The notes beneath the pieces are model-generated. The model was given only the letters and a program-made list of their open reading frames with translations. It was not told the origin of the DNA and did no database searches. A DNA stretch of 64,000 nucleotides, taken from the NCBI RefSeq assembly GCF_009866655.1, contig NZ_CP047420.1, positions 1,736,001-1,800,000 of the forward strand, read 5' to 3'. The position numbers were made by a program, and so were the translations under genes. Positions 32,605 to 40,738 of this stretch are shown here, piece by piece. How positions within the stretch are numbered: the first letter of the stretch is position 1; each line of letters opens with the position of its first letter. This DNA is from Rathayibacter sp. VKM Ac-2804. GTDB taxonomy: Bacteria; Actinomycetota; Actinomycetes; Actinomycetales; Microbacteriaceae.

Positions 32605-33975
32605 GTGAACACACTTCTTCAGGATGCCAAGGCGGCGGGAGCGCACGTGGGGATGACGACCGAGAGGCTCACGATCCACGGCGGTCGTCCGCTGAAGGGC
32701 CGGATCGAGCTCAAGGGGGCGAAGAACCTCGTCACCAAGGCGATGGTCGCCGCACTCCTCGGCGAGACCGCCTCGACGCTGCGCGACGTGCCCGACATCA
32801 GCGACGTCCGCGTCGTGAAGGGCCTGCTCGAGGTGCACGGCGTCAAGGTGAAGCAGGGCCCGGAGGTCGGCGAGCTGATCCTCGACCCGTCCGCCGTCGA
32901 GTCGGCGCACTTCGCCGACATCGACGCGCACGCCGGCTCCAGCCGCATCCCGATCCTCTTCTGCGGCCCGCTGCTGCACCGCCTCGGCGAGGCCTTCATC
33001 CCCGACCTCGGCGGCTGCCGCATCGGCGACCGCCCGATCGACTACCACCTCGAGGTGCTCCGCAACTTCGGCGCCATCGTCGAGAAGCTGCCCTCCGGCA
33101 TCCGGATGTCGGCGCCCGAGGGCCTGCACGGCGCCAAGGTGTCGCTGCCCTACCCGAGCGTCGGCGCGACCGAGCAGGTGCTGCTCACCGCGGTCCGCGC
33201 CTCGGGCATCACCGAGCTGTCGGGCGCGGCGATCGAGCCGGAGATCATGGATCTCATCAACATCCTGCAGAAGATGGGCGCGATCATCTCGGTCGACACC
33301 GACCGCGTGATCCGCATCGAGGGCGTCGACCGCCTCGAGGGCTACACCCACCGCGCGCTCTTCGACCGCAACGAGGCCGCCTCGTGGGCCGCCGCGGCGC
33401 TCGCGACCGACGGCGACATCTTCGTCGGCGGCGCCCGCCAGCAGGAGATGACGACCTTCCTCAACGTCTTCCGCAAGGTCGGCGGCGCCTTCGAGATCGC
33501 CGAGGACGGCATCCGCTTCTACCACCCCGGTGGCGAGCTGAAGCCCGTCATCATCGAGACCGACGTGCACCCCGGCTTCATGACCGACTGGCAGCAGCCG
33601 CTCGTCGTGGCGCTGACCAAGGCCAAGGGCGTCTCGATCGTGCACGAGACCGTCTACGAGCAGCGCTTCGGCTTCGTCGACGCGCTGGTCGAGATGGGCG
33701 CGACCATCCAGATCCACCGCGAGTGCCTCGGCGGCCAGGCGTGCCGCTTCGGTCAGCGCAACTTCATGCACTCCGCGGTCATCTCCGGCCCGTCGAAGCT
33801 GCACGGCGCAGACATCGTCGTGCCGGACCTGCGCGGCGGGTTCTCGCACCTGATCGCGGCGCTCTCGGCCGAGGGCACCTCCCACGTCTCCAACGTCGGC
33901 ATCATCAGCCGCGGCTACGAGAACTTCCTCACCAAGCTCGAGCTGCTCGGCGCGGACTTCTCGCTCGACGCGTAG
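32605..33975 (+). CDS. murA: UDP-N-acetylglucosamine 1-carboxyvinyltransferase
   Basis: A 456-aa enolpyruvyl transferase for the first committed step of peptidoglycan synthesis. KGAKN (38-42) binds substrate near the start, and Cys138 in GGCRIG is the catalytic, fosfomycin-targeted residue, so unlike mycobacterial MurA it keeps the Cys. LVVALTKA and the C-terminal DLRGGFSHLIAAL segment are typical. The GTG at 32605 overlaps no other gene and is 1 bp after leuD; an internal ATG at residue 17 with a GGGG leader is an alternative start. Ends before a strong hairpin terminator, closing the leuC-leuD-murA operon. Confidence 0.95.
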   Translation: MNTLLQDAKAAGAHVGMTTERLTIHGGRPLKGRIELKGAKNLVTKAMVAALLGETASTLRDVPDISDVRVVKGLLEVHGVKVKQGPEVGELILDPSAVESAHFADIDAHAGSSRIPILFCGPLLHRLGEAFIPDLGGCRIGDRPIDYHLEVLRNFGAIVEKLPSGIRMSAPEGLHGAKVSLPYPSVGATEQVLLTAVRASGITELSGAAIEPEIMDLINILQKMGAIISVDTDRVIRIEGVDRLEGYTHRALFDRNEAASWAAAALATDGDIFVGGARQQEMTTFLNVFRKVGGAFEIAEDGIRFYHPGGELKPVIIETDVHPGFMTDWQQPLVVALTKAKGVSIVHETVYEQRFGFVDALVEMGATIQIHRECLGGQACRFGQRNFMHSAVISGPSKLHGADIVVPDLRGGFSHLIAALSAEGTSHVSNVGIISRGYENFLTKLELLGADFSLDA

Positions 33976-33990
33976 TCCCGGAGCGCCTCC

Positions 33991-34059
33991 GGCACGCGAC
34001 AACGGCTCCGGCTCGCAGAATCCCCCCGATCCTGCGAGCCGGAGCCGTTTCCGCGTGCC
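33991..34059 (+). terminator. Strong two-tier terminator hairpin after murA
   Basis: Inner arms of 18 bp (34001-34018 and 34032-34049), perfectly complementary, loop 13 nt, with an outer 8-bp pair GGCACGCG/CGCGTGCC (33991-33998 and 34052-34059). A TTT lies between the arms. Very stable; probably acts in both directions. Confidence 0.85.
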
Positions 34060-34169
34060 GGATCCCGTGCCGGGACTCCGTTGGGCGGTCCCGGTGGCGC
34101 CGAGGCGTCCCGCTGACCGCACCGCGGCGCCTCGCGGGCGCGGGCCACGCGGGATGCGAGGATGGGCGG

Positions 34170-34913
34170 GTGTCTGAACGAAGCCGTCCGTCCATCTTCT
34201 GGCTCCTCGCGGCGGCGGTGATCCCGACGCTGACCGCCTCCGTGGACCTCCGGGTCCGCGACATCGACAAGATCCCGAGCAAGGGCGCGTTCGTCTTCGC
34301 GCCGAACCACTACAGCGAGATCGACCCGTTCATCACGGGCTGGGTGCTGTGGCGGGCCGGTCGCGCGCCGCGCTTCCTCGCGAAGGCGTCGCTGTTCAAG
34401 ATCCCCGTCGCCGGAGCGATCCTCCGCGCCTCCGGGCAGATCCCGGTCGAGCGGGCGGGCTCCGTGCGCGGCAGCGAGCCGCTCAAGGCGGCGAAGGAGC
34501 TGGTCGACCGGGGCGGCTCCGTCCTGATCTACCCGGAGGGCACGCTCACCCGCGACCCCGAGCTCTGGCCGATGCGCGGCAAGACCGGAGCGGTCCGGAT
34601 GGCGCTGCAGTACGGGCTGCCCGTCGTGCCCGTCGCCCACTGGGGCACCCAGCAGCTGATGGGCCGCTACTCCAGGAAGATCACCCTCTTCCGCCGCAAG
34701 CGCGTCGACGTCCTCGTCGGCGATCCGGTCGACCTGTCGGCGTTCCGCGGGCGCAGCCTCGACTCCGCCACGCTCAACGAGGCGTCGACCGTCGTGATGG
34801 CCGCGATCACCCGCCTGCTCGAGGAGCTGCGCGGCGAGACCGCGCCCGAGAAGCGCTGGAACCCCGCCGAGCACAACCAGAAGGGCACGGGACGCTTTGA
34901 GCAGGAGCAGTAG
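34170..34913 (+). CDS. plsC: 1-acyl-sn-glycerol-3-phosphate acyltransferase (PlsC-like)
   Basis: A 247-aa acyltransferase. The NHX4D catalytic motif is NHYSEID (46-52) and the glycerol-phosphate-binding YPEGTLTR lies at about 120-127; FLAKASLFKIPVAGAIL and PVVPVAHWG also fit. It should acylate lysophosphatidic acid in phospholipid synthesis and is membrane-associated through its first hydrophobic stretch (10-24). The GTG start matches the family N-terminus. The end overlaps gpsA by 17 bp, and GpsA makes the glycerol-3-phosphate that this pathway uses, so their coupling makes sense. Confidence 0.9.
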   Translation: MSERSRPSIFWLLAAAVIPTLTASVDLRVRDIDKIPSKGAFVFAPNHYSEIDPFITGWVLWRAGRAPRFLAKASLFKIPVAGAILRASGQIPVERAGSVRGSEPLKAAKELVDRGGSVLIYPEGTLTRDPELWPMRGKTGAVRMALQYGLPVVPVAHWGTQQLMGRYSRKITLFRRKRVDVLVGDPVDLSAFRGRSLDSATLNEASTVVMAAITRLLEELRGETAPEKRWNPAEHNQKGTGRFEQEQ

Positions 34914-36051
34914 GGCCGAGAAGGCGCCGATCCCCGTGCCGCGCCGCGTGGCCGTCCTCGGCGCGGGCAGCTGGGGGACGACGTTCGCCAAGATCCTGGC
35001 CGACGGCGGCTCGGAGGTCGTGATGTGGGCCCGGCGGGCCGAGCTCGCGCGGGAGATCACCGAGGCCAAGCGCAACAGCGACTACCTCCCCGGCATCAAC
35101 CTGCCGCGCAACATCCGGGCGACACCGCGGATCGAGGAGGCGCTCGAGGGTGCCGACCACGTCTACCTCTCCATCCCGTCGCAGACCCTGCGCGGGAACC
35201 TCGAGGCGATCACGCCGTTCCTCACGGAGCGGACCGTCCTGGTCAGCCTGATGAAGGGCGTCGAGAAGGGCACCGGCCAGCGGATGAGCGAGGTGATCTC
35301 GCAGGTGCTGCCGATCGATCCGAGCCGCATCGCGGTCGCCTCCGGACCGAACCTCGCACTCGAGATCGCCAAGGAGCAGCCGACCGCGGCGGTCATCGCC
35401 TCGGAGAGCCTCGTCACCGCGCAGGAGGTCGCGCTCGCCGCGACCAACCGCTACTTCCGCTCCTACGTCAACACCGACGTGATCGGGACCGAGTTCGGCG
35501 GCGTGCTGAAGAACCTGATCGCCGTCGCGATCGGCATCGTCGACGGGGTCGGCTACGGCGAGAACACCAAGGCCTCGATCATCACCCGCGGCCTCGCCGA
35601 GATGACCGACTTCGCCGTCGCGTACGGCGGCCGCCCCGAGACGATGTCCGGGCTGGCCGGCCTCGGCGACCTGATCGCCACGTCCAGCTCGTCGCTCTCG
35701 CGCAACAACACGGCCGGGCGCCTGCTCGGTCAGGGCTACAGCTTCGGCGACGTCGTGAAGTCGATGCAGCAGACGGCGGAGGGGCTCTCCTCGGTCGCGC
35801 CGATCCTCGAGCTCGCCCGCGCCCGCGGCGTCGACATGCCCATCGTCGAGCAGGTGTCGCAGGTGCTCGCCGGTACGCTCGATCCGAAGGATATCGCGCC
35901 GCACCTGACCACGGATTCGGACGAGCCCCAGGGGGAGAGGAACCTCGATGACCAGCAAGCTCGCAGTGGCCGTACTGTTCGGGGGGCGTTCAAGCGAGCA
36001 CTCGATCAGCTGCGCAACGGCGGCGGGGGTGCTGCGGGCGATCGATCGTGA
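34897..36051 (+). CDS. gpsA: Glycerol-3-phosphate dehydrogenase [NAD(P)+] with unusual C-terminal extension
   Basis: A 384-aa enzyme that makes sn-glycerol-3-phosphate for phospholipids. NAD(P)-binding GAGSWGT (23-29), the catalytic lysine in GVLKNLIAV and GLAGLGDLI are present. The start is a TTG at 34897 with a GGGACGC leader inside the end of plsC; downstream GTGs at 34937 or 34949 are possible. GpsA is usually 330-350 aa. Here the frame runs on 104 bp into the ddl gene, adding about 35 charged residues that look like an out-of-frame readthrough of ddl. The core is complete, so function should be normal. Confidence 0.93.
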   Translation: MSRSSRAEKAPIPVPRRVAVLGAGSWGTTFAKILADGGSEVVMWARRAELAREITEAKRNSDYLPGINLPRNIRATPRIEEALEGADHVYLSIPSQTLRGNLEAITPFLTERTVLVSLMKGVEKGTGQRMSEVISQVLPIDPSRIAVASGPNLALEIAKEQPTAAVIASESLVTAQEVALAATNRYFRSYVNTDVIGTEFGGVLKNLIAVAIGIVDGVGYGENTKASIITRGLAEMTDFAVAYGGRPETMSGLAGLGDLIATSSSSLSRNNTAGRLLGQGYSFGDVVKSMQQTAEGLSSVAPILELARARGVDMPIVEQVSQVLAGTLDPKDIAPHLTTDSDEPQGERNLDDQQARSGRTVRGAFKRALDQLRNGGGGAAGDRS

Positions 36052-37054
36052 CCGCTTCGACGTGATCCCGGTCGGGATCACCGCGGACGGCGCGTTCGTG
36101 CTCGAGGAGGACCGGCCGGAGAAGTTCGCGCTCGACGCGAGCGCCCTGCCGCGGGTCGAGGACAACGGCTCCCGGGTGCGCTGGCCGGAGTCGGCGCTCT
36201 CGCGCGAGCTGACCGTCACCGCGGCCGACGGCTCCGTCCGCTCGCTGGGCGACGTCGACGTGGTGCTGCCGATCCTGCACGGCCCGTGGGGCGAGGACGG
36301 CACGGTGCAGGGGATGCTCGAGCTGGTCGGGCTGCCCTACGTCGGCTCCGGCGTGCTCGCCTCCGCACTCGGGATGGACAAGCACTTCACCAAGACCGTC
36401 TTCCGCGCCGCGGGCATCGCGGTCGCCCCCTGGTACACGGTGACCGAGGCGGAGTGGCGCGAGGACCCGAGCGACGCCGCGTCGGCGCTCGACGAGCTCG
36501 GCCTGCCCGCCTTCGTCAAGCCGGCCCGTGCCGGATCCAGCGTCGGCGTGAGCCGGGTCGACGAGCGCTCGCAGCTGGACGCCGCGCTCGAGGAGGCGTT
36601 CTCGCACGACTCCCGGGTGCTGATCGAGTCCGCGATCGTCGGCCGCGAGGTCGAGATCGGCGTGCTCGGCGGGCGCCGGGGCGAGTCTCCGCGGGCGTCC
36701 GTGGCCGGCGAGGTCGTCGTCAGCGGCGGCGGCTTCTACGACTTCGAGGCGAAGTACCTCGGGATGAAGGGCGTCGAGCTCGTCTGCCCGGCCGACCTCA
36801 CCGAGGACGAGCTCGCCGAGATGCGCGCCCTCGCGGTCAGCGCGTTCACCGCCATCGGCGCCGAGGGCCTCGCCCGCGTCGACTTCTTCCTGACGGCCGA
36901 GGGCTTCGTCATCAACGAGATCAACACGATGCCCGGCTTCACGCCGATCTCGATGTTCCCGCGGATGTGGGGCGCGAGCGGCGTCGACTACCCCGACCTG
37001 ATCAGCGAGCTGCTGGACCTGGCGCTCGAGCGCGTCCCGGCCGCGGTCCGATGA
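35948..37054 (+). CDS. ddl: D-alanine-D-alanine ligase
   Basis: A 368-aa ATP-grasp ligase for the peptidoglycan precursor D-Ala-D-Ala. VLFGGRSSEHSIS (9-21) is the N-terminal substrate loop, LHGPWGEDG follows, PARAGSSVGVS is the ATP-grasp lid region, and EINTMPGFTPISMFP the metal and omega-loop end. ATG at 35948 has a GGGGAGAGGAA ribosome site 5 nt upstream and cannot be moved downstream without losing the conserved N-terminus, so the 104-bp overlap with gpsA is real in this sequence. The stop overlaps the GntR gene (ATGA). Confidence 0.95.
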   Translation: MTSKLAVAVLFGGRSSEHSISCATAAGVLRAIDRDRFDVIPVGITADGAFVLEEDRPEKFALDASALPRVEDNGSRVRWPESALSRELTVTAADGSVRSLGDVDVVLPILHGPWGEDGTVQGMLELVGLPYVGSGVLASALGMDKHFTKTVFRAAGIAVAPWYTVTEAEWREDPSDAASALDELGLPAFVKPARAGSSVGVSRVDERSQLDAALEEAFSHDSRVLIESAIVGREVEIGVLGGRRGESPRASVAGEVVVSGGGFYDFEAKYLGMKGVELVCPADLTEDELAEMRALAVSAFTAIGAEGLARVDFFLTAEGFVINEINTMPGFTPISMFPRMWGASGVDYPDLISELLDLALERVPAAVR

Positions 37055-37425
37055 CCGAGGCGGGCCTCGGGCTCCGGCTCGAGCCGGGCCCGCGGGCGCC
37101 GTTCGAGCAGATCCGGCAGGGGATCACCGCGCAGGTCGCCGCGGGGCTGCTCCTGGTCGGCACCCGGCTGCCCGCGGTGCGCGCGCTCGCCGAGGAGCTC
37201 GGCGTCGCTCCGGGGACCGTCGCGCGCGCCTACAAGGAGCTCGAGGCGGCGGGGATCGTCGAGACGCGCGGCAGGGCCGGCACCGTCGTGTCCGGCGGGG
37301 TCGACGCGGTCGAGCACGAGCTGCAGCTCGCGGCGGGCGTGTACGCCGCGCGGGTGCGAGCCCTCGGAGCGACGCCGGAGCGGGCGCTCCGGGTGGCGTC
37401 CGCGGCGCTCGGCACCGACGGCTGA
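37051..37425 (+). CDS. GntR-family transcriptional regulator, YtrA subfamily
   Basis: A 124-aa regulator with an N-terminal winged helix-turn-helix (about 17-80: FEQIRQGITAQV, TRLPAVRALAEELGVAPGTV, ARAYKELEAAGIVETRGRAG) and a short ~40-residue helical C-terminal part. The lack of an FCD or UTRA ligand domain and the short tail place it in the YtrA type, which usually controls ABC transporters. It overlaps the ddl stop (ATGA), so it is made with the ddl operon; its target is not evident, as no transporter adjoins. Confidence 0.85.
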   Translation: MTEAGLGLRLEPGPRAPFEQIRQGITAQVAAGLLLVGTRLPAVRALAEELGVAPGTVARAYKELEAAGIVETRGRAGTVVSGGVDAVEHELQLAAGVYAARVRALGATPERALRVASAALGTDG

Positions 37426-37432
37426 CGCGGGG

Positions 37433-37936
37433 TCAGCCCGTCGGCGTGCCCGCGGGGTCGAGGGTGTCCGTGTCGGACACGTTCGTGCAGGCGCGCTCCT
37501 GAGGGAGGTAGGAGACGGCGTTCGCGAGGTCGACGACCGCCGAGGTGCCGGAGGCGCGGTTCTGGTCCACGGTGATCTCGACGGCCGGGTCGCGGCCGTA
37601 GGTGGTCAGCGTGTAGACGTCGTCGGCAGCCTGCGACTCGTCGATGATCCAGTCGACGCCGCTGACCGAGACGCAGAGGTCGGTCGTGGGGCCGGGCGGC
37701 GTGACGCCGCAGTGCAGGATGACCGCGGCCGGGCTGCCCCAGGCGGCCGTGCCCTGCGCGTTCGTCTCGCGCTCGGGCAGCTCGGCGACGACGTCGGGCA
37801 GGCGCACCGAGACCTCGGCGCAGCCGGTGCTCGTCGCGTCCGCCGCGGGTTCGAGCGCCACGGCGGCCGAGCAGCCGCTCAGGAGCAGGACGGCGGAGGC
37901 CGCGGCCAGGGGAGCGCGGAGCAGGCGGGAGGACAT
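37433..37936 (-). CDS. DUF3515-family lipoprotein
   Basis: A 167-aa predicted lipoprotein. The signal peptide ends in the lipobox LSGC (Cys ~23). The mature part matches DUF3515, common next to thiL in actinobacteria, with four Cys (such as TGCAEV, LHCGV, LCVSV, RACTN) that may form disulfides. Function unknown. Start: ATG at 37936, 8 nt after a TAGCGT box on this strand. A longer in-frame ATG at 37963 would overlap the thiL start; it is less likely because it shifts the signal peptide. Convergent with the GntR gene and divergent from thiL. Confidence 0.82.
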   Translation of the reverse strand: MSSRLLRAPLAAASAVLLLSGCSAAVALEPAADATSTGCAEVSVRLPDVVAELPERETNAQGTAAWGSPAAVILHCGVTPPGPTTDLCVSVSGVDWIIDESQAADDVYTLTTYGRDPAVEITVDQNRASGTSAVVDLANAVSYLPQERACTNVSDTDTLDPAGTPTG

Positions 37937-37944
37937 CGACGGCA

Positions 37945-37954
37945 ACGCTAGCGT
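37945..37954. promoter_or_regulatory. Palindromic shared -10 of divergent DUF3515 and thiL genes
   Basis: ACGCTAGCGT reads the same on both strands and gives TAGCGT 7 nt before the thiL ATG (37962) and 8 nt before the DUF3515 ATG (37936). Both genes would be leaderless and their promoters would overlap, so firing should be mutually exclusive. Confidence 0.55.
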
Positions 37955-37961
37955 GTGAACC

Positions 37962-38993
37962 ATGGCACCGGATCCGAGCCCCACCCTGGCCGAGCTCAGC
38001 GAGGGCGAGGTCCTCGCGCGGATCCTGCCGAGGTTCGGTGGCGGCGCCGAGACGCTCGTCGGGCCGGGGGACGACTCCGCGGTGCTCCGGGCGCCGGACG
38101 GCCGCTTCGTCGTCACGACGGACATGATGGTGCACGGCCCCGACTTCCGGCTCGCCTGGTCCTCGCCGTTCGATCTCGGCTGGAAGGCCGCCGCGTCCAA
38201 CCTCTCGGACGTCGCCGCGATGGGGGCGCGCCCGACCGCGCTGGTGGTCGCCCTCGCCGCGCCGCAGCACCTCGGCGTCGACGTGCTCGAGGGGATCGCC
38301 GACGGCCTCGCCGCGGGCTGCGCGGCGATGGCGCCCGGCTGCGGCGTCGTCGGCGGCGACCTGTCCGCCTCCGGGACGCTGACCCTGGCGATCACGGCGT
38401 TCGGCTCGCTCGACGGCCGGCCGCCGGTGCTCCGGAGCGGCGCGCGCCCGGGGGACGTCCTCGCGACCGCCGGGCCCCTCGGCGTCTCCGGCCTGGGCCT
38501 GCGGCTGCTCTTCGAGCGCGCGCGGACGGCCGGCGAGCCCGACGCGGCACTCGCCCGAGCGCTCCGCGCCGAGCACTCCGAGGTGCTCGACGCCCAGCTG
38601 CGGCCGACGCCGCCGATCGCGGCCGGCATCGCGGCGGGCGGCGTCGCGACGGCGATGATGGACGTCTCGGACGGCGTCGTCCTCGACGCGCGGAGGATGG
38701 CCCGGGCGAGTGGCGTCGTCCTCGATCTCGACGCGGACGCCGTCGACGCGCACGCCGCCCCGCTGACGGCCGTGGACGGCATCGATGCGGCGCTCGCCCG
38801 CGCGCTGGTGCTCGGCGGCGGGGAGGACCACGCGATGCTCGCCTGCTTCCCTCCCGGCGCGGCGCTGCCTCCGGGCTTCACCGCCCTGGGGACGGTGCGC
38901 GAGGGCGCGCCGGAGGTGCGGCTCGGCGGAGTCGCGCTTTCGGAGCGCGGCGGCTGGGACCCCTACCTGGGCTGGGACGGCGCCGCGGGCTGA
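37962..38993 (+). CDS. thiL: Thiamine-monophosphate kinase
   Basis: A 343-aa PurM-like ATP-dependent kinase that makes thiamine pyrophosphate. Motifs: VGPGDDSAVL (33-42), TTDMMVHGPDF, NLSDVAAMGA (metal-binding), VGGDLSAS and, later, MDVSDGVVLD. Length is normal. ATG at 37962 follows a TAGCGT box by 7 nt with no ribosome site, indicating a leaderless message. It acts after the thiM-thiE-thiD/tenA operon at 5.5-8.5 kb, but carries no visible riboswitch. Confidence 0.93.
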   Translation: MAPDPSPTLAELSEGEVLARILPRFGGGAETLVGPGDDSAVLRAPDGRFVVTTDMMVHGPDFRLAWSSPFDLGWKAAASNLSDVAAMGARPTALVVALAAPQHLGVDVLEGIADGLAAGCAAMAPGCGVVGGDLSASGTLTLAITAFGSLDGRPPVLRSGARPGDVLATAGPLGVSGLGLRLLFERARTAGEPDAALARALRAEHSEVLDAQLRPTPPIAAGIAAGGVATAMMDVSDGVVLDARRMARASGVVLDLDADAVDAHAAPLTAVDGIDAALARALVLGGGEDHAMLACFPPGAALPPGFTALGTVREGAPEVRLGGVALSERGGWDPYLGWDGAAG

Positions 38994-39015
38994 TCCGCGG
39001 CGGCGGGTGAGGGCG

Positions 39016-39606
39016 CTACTCGGCCGGGGCCGCCGCGGGTGACGCCCACCAGATCGTCGTCTCCCCGTAGTCCTTCCGCCGGTCGCGCTCGAGCCCCGCG
39101 GGCCAGCCCGGCTCCGGGCTCCGCGAGCTCCGCTCGACGACGACGACGGAGTGCTCGGCGAGCAGCGGCAGGACGCCGGCGAGATCGGCCGCCAGCTCGT
39201 CCTCGGGGAGGTCGTAGGGCGGATCGAGGAAGACCGTGTCCGCGTTGACGGCGGGGGAGCCGTCGAGGAACGAGCGCACGGAGGCGATCACGATCTCGAT
39301 CCGCGGTTTCGGGCGCTTGTTCGCGGCGGCGGCGGCCGTGATCGCGCGAGCGTTCTCCCCGGCCGTCTTCGCGGCCTTCGCGTCGCGCTCCACCAGCAGC
39401 ACGGAGGCGGCGCCGCGGCTGGCCGACTCGAGTCCGAGCGCACCGGAGCCCGCGTAGAGGTCGATGACCGTCGCGCCGTCGAGCGCGTCGCGCGCCTCCA
39501 GCGCCGAGAAGATCGCCTCGCGGACCCGGTCGCTCGTGGGCCGGGTGCCGGCGCGGGGGACCCGCAGGGTGAGCGATCCGGCGAAGCCGGCGATGATCCT
39601 GGTCAC
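39016..39606 (-). CDS. rsmD: 16S rRNA (guanine(966)-N(2))-methyltransferase
   Basis: A 196-aa SAM-dependent methyltransferase that modifies G966 of 16S rRNA. It begins TRIIAGFAGSLTL, the family start, with PRAGTRPTSDRVREAIFSAL, the SAM motif DLYAGSGALG and the catalytic DPPYDLP (NPPY type). The GTG at 39606 lies 7 nt after a TATGCT box, which argues for it over an ATG 12 nt upstream that would overlap that box. Tail-to-tail with thiL, and divergent from the MoxR operon. Confidence 0.92.
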   Translation of the reverse strand: MTRIIAGFAGSLTLRVPRAGTRPTSDRVREAIFSALEARDALDGATVIDLYAGSGALGLESASRGAASVLLVERDAKAAKTAGENARAITAAAAANKRPKPRIEIVIASVRSFLDGSPAVNADTVFLDPPYDLPEDELAADLAGVLPLLAEHSVVVVERSSRSPEPGWPAGLERDRRKDYGETTIWWASPAAAPAE

Positions 39607-39613
39607 CGTTCCG

Positions 39614-39619
39614 AGCATA
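39614..39619 (-). promoter_or_regulatory. -10 box of rsmD (leaderless)
   Basis: TATGCT on the minus strand 7 nt before the GTG at 39606. Confidence 0.5.
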
Positions 39620-39694
39620 GGACTCGCGCCGAGGGCTGGGAGCCCCCCGGAAGCCTGAGCTGTTTTCCGGTTCGCACTGCGAGAATCACCAGTT

Positions 39695-40738
39695 ATGACG
39701 TCCCTCGATGAGACCCGCTCCGCAGTCGGCACGGCATCGGACCGCGGTGCGGCTCCCGGGTCGGCGATGACCCGTGAGGAGTTCAGCGCCCACTGCACGG
39801 CGATCCTGAAGAACCTGTGCAGCGTGATCGACGGCAAGGACGCCGAGGTCTCGATGGCACTGACGGTCTTCCTGGCGGGCGGCCACCTGCTGATGGAGGA
39901 CGTCCCCGGCACCGGCAAGACCGTGCTCGCGAAGTCGCTAGCGGCGTCCGTCGGCGGCACCGTCTCGCGGATCCAGTTCACCCCGGACCTCCTGCCCTCC
40001 GATGTCACCGGCGTCTCGGTCTTCAATCAGGCCACCCGCGACTTCGAGTTCAAGCCCGGCCCGGTCTTCGCGAACGTCGTCATCGGCGACGAGATCAACC
40101 GCGCCTCGCCCAAGACCCAGTCCGCGCTGCTGGAGTGCATGGAGGAGCGCCAGGTCTCGGTCGACGGCGTCACCCACATCCTGCCGCGGCCGTTCGCGGT
40201 CGTCGCGACGCAGAACCCCGTCGAGATGGAGGGCACCTACAGCCTCCCCGAGGCGCAGCGCGACCGCTTCATGGCGCGGCTCTCGCTCGGCTACCCCGAC
40301 GAGCGCGCCGAGCTCGAGATGATCCGCACCCGCGACGCCGCGAGCCCGCTGGAGGAGCTGCGCCAGGTCGTCGGCCACGACCAGCTGGAGCGGATGATGG
40401 ACTACGTCCAGTCGATCTACGTCGCCCCGCCGGTGCAGGAGTACGTGGTGGCGATCATGCAGGCGACCCGCATCGATCCCGAGCTGCGCCTGGGCGGCAG
40501 CCCGCGCGCGACCCTGCAGCTGATCGCCGCGGCCAAGGCGCTCGCCGCGATCAACGACCGCGACTTCGTCGTCCCGGACGACATCGACGTCCTCGCGGTG
40601 CCGGTGCTCGGCCACCGGCTCCTCCCCGCGACGCGGCTCCCCGGCCGCTCCGGCAGCGGCGCCTCGCACTCGGTGACCGAGATCGTCCAGCGCATCGTCG
40701 CCGCCACCCCCGTCCCGTTCAGCGGCCGTGCCGACTGA
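39695..40738 (+). CDS. MoxR-family AAA+ ATPase
   Basis: A 347-aa MoxR ATPase, a chaperone-like AAA+ protein. Walker A PGTGKT (71-76), Walker B VVIGDEINRA, sensor ATQNPVEMEGTY and the arginine finger QRDRF are intact. MoxR proteins work with DUF58 and transglutaminase partners, which follow here as an operon (overlaps of 11 and 4 bp), a widespread actinobacterial set of unresolved function. ATG is preceded by GAGAATCACCAGTT, so the leader is very short or absent. Divergent from rsmD. Confidence 0.93.
   Translation: MTSLDETRSAVGTASDRGAAPGSAMTREEFSAHCTAILKNLCSVIDGKDAEVSMALTVFLAGGHLLMEDVPGTGKTVLAKSLAASVGGTVSRIQFTPDLLPSDVTGVSVFNQATRDFEFKPGPVFANVVIGDEINRASPKTQSALLECMEERQVSVDGVTHILPRPFAVVATQNPVEMEGTYSLPEAQRDRFMARLSLGYPDERAELEMIRTRDAASPLEELRQVVGHDQLERMMDYVQSIYVAPPVQEYVVAIMQATRIDPELRLGGSPRATLQLIAAAKALAAINDRDFVVPDDIDVLAVPVLGHRLLPATRLPGRSGSGASHSVTEIVQRIVAATPVPFSGRAD

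Noticed and set aside
32605..33975. Fosfomycin-resistant MurA with Asp instead of Cys
   Set aside because: Cys138 is present in GGCRIG, so the natural actinobacterial Cys-to-Asp change seen in mycobacteria is absent.
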